Assembly (NCBI GenBank): GCA_029582155.1 | Contig: CM055900.1 | Location: forward strand, 45,742,236-45,806,235 | From: Panopea generosa | Lineage: Eukaryota; Mollusca; Bivalvia; Adapedonta; Hiatellidae | Length of the DNA: 64,000 bases | Direction: 5' to 3' | Shown: positions 60,501 to 64,000 of the stretch, piece by piece | How positions within the stretch are numbered: position 1 is the first letter of the stretch | How the letters are laid out: each line of letters opens with the position of its first letter | Program-made: the position numbers and the translations under genes | The notes under the pieces: model-generated | What the model saw: only the letters and a program-made list of their open reading frames with translations | Database searches by the model: none | Told to the model about the DNA's origin: nothing

Positions 60501-62794
60501 TTATTCATAAAACACAATAACAGTTGCCCGAATTTGACTATAGAAATACACCAAATGCAGTCGCCATAAAATCTGTTCGTATAGGATCTCTGGAAATAGT
60601 TAGGAAATATTGTAAGACAATTTTACAGTGTTTTGTACAAAATTTCATTAGGAATGTTTTTGTCCTTCATTTGTTAAGTGAATGTAGTATTTTGCTGATA
60701 CTACTATAAAATTGATCACAGTTTGATTTATGTTTCTTGGCTGAATATCCTAATGTTATATTAATATATTTATTCTATTTGTAAAATATTTCATAAACCT
60801 GTCCAGAACGTTTGTATATCCGTACATTCCCAAAACGAAGGGTTTAAGGTTTCTATACTCACACCAAAAAGGCCATATAGTATATTAGATGGTTTGAATT
60901 TTAATAATGTTTTAAAAATTATTTCTTGCAACTATTCTCATAATATTTATCTATTAACAATAGCGTACTTAAGAGAAGTTACACATTTTGTTGATATACT
61001 ATGTCAATAATTCATTTCTCCATTTTTATTGTTATATGTGTGAGTATGCAGCCATGAAATTGTCGATCGTAATATTTAAACAAAAGGCTGAAGCTATACT
61101 TTTTACTCCAACTAGAAATGTTTCAAATCCGAATTTACTGTTTGATAGTGTTTTAGTCAATTTTGTAAACATCATTTAGGTATTACCTTTAGTTATGATG
61201 GAAAATGGCATCAACATATAAATAATATTGTTTCATCAGCTTCAAAAATTTTAAGCATAATGCGAAAAGTCAAATTTACTCTAAATCGGAAATCTCTAAA
61301 TAATATCATTATTTAATTATATCATTATTAATCTCTTATATATATCATTTCTGCGACCAGTTTTTAAATATGCATCAATGGTTTTTGATAATTGTTCCCA
61401 ATATGAAAAATATAAACTAGAAAAATACAACACGAAGCAGCTAGAGTGGTTACTTGTTTGACGCGTTCAATTTATATAAATTATACACTGACATCGGATG
61501 GTTATCGCTAAATTCGTTAATTCCTTCGTGCGTATCTATCTGGAATACACTTCCCGAGTACATTCGTAACTCAGAGACTTTATCTGTTTTTCAAACAAAT
61601 ATATCAAACATGAACGCAAATGATACCATCGTATTACCTAACTGGTAGTCGAATTTTATCAATTCTTCACGCTCGTTTGAGAAACGGATGTAGTTTGATA
61701 CTTTTTTAAATTAGTTAACACTTGATGCAAGCTGCGACGGATTTGGTAATGAAAAAGAAGACGCCGAGCACTACTTTATGCAATTTCCTATATAATTATT
61801 TTTATGAAAAACTTTGTCTCTTTCGTTCTACACGCCATTTTCATCCCTTAAGTACACGAGTGTTTTTATTTGGTAATAGTATATATACCAGTGACACAAC
61901 TACATTTATATTTACACAAGTACAACAATATATTAAAGATAAAAAACGTTTTGTCAACAACTGTCTCTCGGCGGCATCAGATATCCAATTTTATGCAGCC
62001 CTTCAATGCACCGGAACGATATTATGACAGCACTTAAAAACATGTTATGTCTTTTCTCTTTTTTTTCTCACCTTCCACTTAAACTATTATTTCTTTTTAT
62101 TTATCTCTTCATTTCTTTGATTGTTGGTTTAAATCCTATTTAATGTTATAATTGTTATCTTGATTCTAAGGTCATTTGTATATCGAAAGGGGAGGGCCGC
62201 AACTAATATTGCTAGAACTTATGGCCCAACCCGTTTGCTATGTGAATTATGCAATAACATATGTTTGAAATATTTAAACAAAAGGAAGTAGCAATTTGTC
62301 GTTTAATATAAGCTGCAAAACATAAAACTATGACAAAAAACTGAACTTAAAATATATGATTTGTTTACTAATTCTTTATTCGAGGTTGGGGTTAAGTACA
62401 GCACATTGAAAAGAACGGAAAGTTGATTAAATACAAAACAAAAACAATTAGAAAGAATCGACGCAAATTCTTATCGTCTACCAGGAGCTGCAATACATAA
62501 AACTCGTGAGTAGCAGCTGAAAGGTCTCTGTTCTATTGTGACAGACGTGGGATAAAACAAAGAAAATGTACTTACATGTAATACATTTAGTTTCATATCA
62601 AACGTAATAGGACGAACATTATTTCAACAATGATTTTGATTTAATTAATCTCATTTTGTTACCTGTGTCACATATGAACTTTGAATCAAGACTGCACTGT
62701 TTCCAAATCCATTTCGAGTTCTCAATGTTGTAAGCACCACATAGTTGTTGAGACATTGAGATATTCTCCATGTCTTCTAAACCAGTGTTCAGTA
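51149..62794 (-). CDS. Gene C: 3' half of a CTLD/WSC transmembrane receptor-like gene (partial, runs off right edge)
   Basis: Exons on the minus strand are 62663-62794, 59751-59957, 58172-58282, 56903-56947, 55552-55630 and 51149-51578. Together with one base from the missing upstream exon they give 335 codons ending in TGA, without internal stops. All junctions are GT-AG with the same phases as gene A. They encode the end of CTLD1 (LCGAYNIENSKWIWKQCS ... FICDT), the second CTLD-like domain, a short stalk, a TM helix (GMYIGIVLAVLVLVGGFLGF) and a tail with nine Tyr. Relative to gene A the tail lacks a segment of about 43 residues including YSTL, and YAKL is YAKS; SEYRNI keeps the ITIM-like spacing. 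The signal peptide, CTLD1 first half and WSC exons should lie beyond 64000. Confidence 0.83.
51745..52214. mobile_element. 470-bp MITE, copy 1 (last intron of gene C)
   Basis: It starts gactcacaccactatta and ends taatagtggtgtgagac, which are inverted copies of each other. No transposase is inside. A near-identical copy of equal length lies at 53584-54053. The short open frames within are shared between copies but have no known domain. Confidence 0.82.
53584..54053. mobile_element. 470-bp MITE, copy 2 (same intron)
   Basis: Same termini and length as 51745-52214, with only a handful of base differences, in the same orientation about 1.84 kb apart. Both are followed by gttaa. Confidence 0.82.
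55395..55495 (-). repeat. tRNA-derived SINE head
   Basis: The minus strand reads ACCGCAGTGGTGGTTGAGGA (A-box-like) ... GTCGTGGGTTCAACCCCC (B-box) and then a GC-rich stem. The fold is incomplete, so it is a SINE remnant rather than a working tRNA gene. Confidence 0.6.
55552..55630 (-). CDS. Gene C exon: transmembrane helix
   Basis: Acceptor GCTTTCAG|CTGG, donor CGTCGATG|GTAATA, 79 bases. It encodes GMYIGIVLAVLVLVGGFLGF plus VFWRR. The exon end and intron start (55534-55590) are present once, unlike the 14-fold array at gene A. Confidence 0.85.
56120..56310 (-). repeat. SINE copy with tRNA-like head
   Basis: The minus strand begins GCGGGCCGGTAGTGTAATGG, contains GCAGGTTTGATTCCACGCTC (B-box-like), then CAGTACTGGTTTTACCCAGG and AGCAGGCTCGATTG. 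It is the most complete copy of the SINE family also seen at 17885-18080. It lies in an intron of gene C. Confidence 0.75.
56903..56947 (-). CDS. Gene C exon: short stalk
   Basis: Acceptor TTATGCAG|ACAG, donor CAATG|GTAAGT, 45 bases. It encodes SIPNNLPYTWSNRN, 12 bases shorter than in gene A. Confidence 0.8.
57205..57500 (+). repeat. SINE-like element, second copy of the 2030-2400 family
   Basis: The head gggcccagtgagcaacccgt (A-box-like) and gggatcgctattccgaatct (B-box-like) are followed by the body shared with 2030-2260. It is followed by a (GT)n tract at 57503-57552. Confidence 0.65.
57503..57552. repeat. (GT)n microsatellite
   Basis: Imperfect GT/TG run interrupted by aatt and gttt. Confidence 0.93.
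58172..58282 (-). CDS. Gene C exon: second half of second CTLD-like domain
   Basis: Acceptor TTATAG|AAAC, donor GTAAACG|GTAACT, 111 bases as in gene A. It contains ALFGYLEVVEDSRYDVKF and SLGKALCVN. Confidence 0.85.
58295..59185. repeat. 49-bp minisatellite, about 18 units
   Basis: The unit tgtaccggatagttgattat-atcagttatacagacaatat-atgctgaaa recurs with a 49-bp period, with shorter variants lacking the atgctgaaa end. It starts about 15 bp past the acceptor side of the gene C exon 58172-58282, so the branch-point region of that intron lies inside the array. Confidence 0.92.
59751..59957 (-). CDS. Gene C exon: first half of second CTLD-like domain
   Basis: Acceptor ATTCTG side read as TTTCAG|AATAT, donor AAAAAGG|GTATGT, 207 bases. 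It contains GNWLQASSSCF, EYPAKFTAKFD and DVWTGIMRSYVVKKKK. Confidence 0.85.
61030..62260 (+). mobile_element. LINE 3' end (reverse-transcriptase thumb/C-terminal region and 3' UTR)
   Basis: Broken frames read KLSIVIFKQKAEAILFTPTR, ITFSYDGKWHQHINNIVSSA, RKVKFTLNRKSLNN, KYEKYKLEK...HEAARVVTCLTRS, SIWNTLPEYIRNSETLSVF and FRSTRHFHPLSTRVFLFGNS. This is the order found downstream of the catalytic core in CR1/Jockey-type LINEs. Stops and shifts make it inactive. The non-coding end includes ggggagggccgcaactaata. It lies in an intron of gene C, antisense to the gene. Confidence 0.78.
62663..62794 (-). CDS. Gene C exon: second half of CTLD1
   Basis: Acceptor ATTTCAG|TACTG, donor GACACAG|GTAACA, 132 bases, phase 1 to 1. 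It contains SQQLCGAYNIENSKWIWKQC and FICDT. Confidence 0.85.
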
Positions 62795-64000
62795 CTGAAA
62801 TCAAGTGAAGTAATTATTTTAACTGTGTTATGACGTATTTAAATACAATAGTTAACACATGACCAACATGTAATGATACATTACGTTTCTCGAAAACCGT
62901 CTCAAACGCTTAAGGTACGAGATAATACGTTTGTTCGTTATGTCTTTAATTCATTACGATATGGGACAGCTTAATAAAGTTTAATTAGATAAACATAGTT
63001 GACAAATCCATCAAAACCATCAAAAATATTACATTTAGAACATATGGCTGGAAATGCAACCGGTTCTACAACTTCAACGATTACTTTGAATCTATTTTAA
63101 AGGAAATATCTAAACTTATAACAAAAATAAGATTCGCCTTTTCCCAACATATTTAACTCAAACACCTGTTATTATTGCTTAACAAATAAAAAAAAAATGT
63201 GTTACTTAATCAGTAAATTTGAAGCTCAACTTCATGTTACAATTTCCTACAAAAACGTCGGTTCAAACTTCCAGAATAAGGGTTAAAGAACGATTTCATG
63301 GTATTGCCATTTGCTTCGAAAATTATAAAATTACACCATCATGCAAAGAGTCGAACAATTGCAGCTATGGTTTAACTGCTTTTATAAATTGATGACAGAA
63401 ATGCAGTTCTATTTCCTTGAAATTTCTTTTCAAATAAGCGAATATTATAATATATATTATAATTATTTTACTAAAACCACATTGCAAAAATATAATCTAT
63501 TACTAGGTCCTTATTGAGATGCATTTGAAACCTACATCTACGGGTTATGATGTATAACTCCCTGTGTTGCTATTCATACATAAACAAGAAATAGAGGATA
63601 TTTGTTTGTCTTGATGTAAGATCAAATAATATTTCATCAAGTGATCACCAAAAGTCATATTCTCACGAGTGGCTTGCATCAACATCTACGTGTGTATGGT
63701 ATAAACACCAAATATTACTAATAATACTAAAATATATAAACAGAAAAAACTAATGCATTATTTGAGACACGTGACCTTTTAAAGGTGGGCACATAAAGAA
63801 ATATAATGCCAGAACAATGATTAAAAGAGTCCGTGCTACTTGTATACGGTAGATGTATCTGATTTCAACATTTACAAAAATAGCGTATATCATATGGGTT
63901 CTGAAACACTATTGTTAGCTATTGTTAAAATACTGAACGGAACAGCAACCCGCAACTTTTATATTTCTCATTTCTTTGTCAACATATTGAGTAGCGTTAT
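62795..64000. other. Presumed intron of gene C up to the window edge
   Basis: No WSC-type or lectin-type exon was found here, so the upstream exons of gene C should be outside the window. The sequence is AT-rich and without clear repeats. Confidence 0.5.

Noticed and set aside
40742..62794. Genes B and C as two halves of a single gene
   Set aside because: Both are on the minus strand, but the 5' half (B) lies downstream of the 3' half (C), so they cannot be joined in order. B's 3' half and C's 5' half must be elsewhere.

Overview
The window is AT-rich, intron-rich eukaryotic DNA crowded with tandem repeats, SINE/LINE fragments and small DNA transposons. The gene content (a multi-exon C-type-lectin/WSC receptor family and a 5-oxoprolinase relative) and the style of the dispersed repeats suggest a mollusc, most likely a bivalve. 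That placement is inference; no marker gene fixes the species. No bacterial operons, rRNA or CRISPR were seen. tRNA-like sequence occurs only inside SINEs.

The main finding is a minus-strand tandem family of paralogous receptor genes, reconstructed by joining short exons with GT-AG boundaries and matching phases. Gene A (4798-22180) appears complete: ten exons, 1698 coding bases, 565 residues, no internal stop. It encodes a signal peptide, a C-type-lectin-like domain interrupted by an eight-cysteine WSC domain, a second lectin-like domain, a short stalk, one transmembrane helix and a tyrosine-rich cytoplasmic tail (12 Tyr). Gene B (about 40742-43887) holds only the 5' half (signal, lectin half, WSC) and is broken: a 5-base length change in one exon, no AG at the next acceptor, and no 3' half. 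Gene C (51149-62794) holds an intact 3' half (second part of CTLD1, CTLD2, stalk, TM, tail); its 5' half would lie beyond the right edge.

Between A and B on the plus strand lie five exons of the amino-terminal part of 5-oxoprolinase (OPLAH, 27972-34011). Two exons carry in-frame stops and the remaining three quarters of the gene is absent, so it reads as a truncated, non-processed pseudogene.

Layout: 1-1290 a ~410-bp satellite; 1300-4780 repeats and the 3' flank of A; 4798-22180 gene A, whose introns hold a 54-bp minisatellite that duplicates a splice donor, a decayed mariner, a 62-bp minisatellite, an inverted-repeat element, an L1-like fragment and SINEs; 22180-27970 intergenic with a MITE; 27972-34011 OPLAH pseudogene with two copies of a palindromic MITE; 35040-37680 a 90-bp minisatellite of about 29 units; 38570-39480 a decayed LINE reverse transcriptase; 40742-43887 gene B; 44000-51100 repeats, including a long array of a dispersed repeat and a 350-bp duplication; 51149-62794 gene C, with a pair of 470-bp MITEs, a 49-bp minisatellite and a LINE 3' end in its introns; 62795-64000 the next intron of C.
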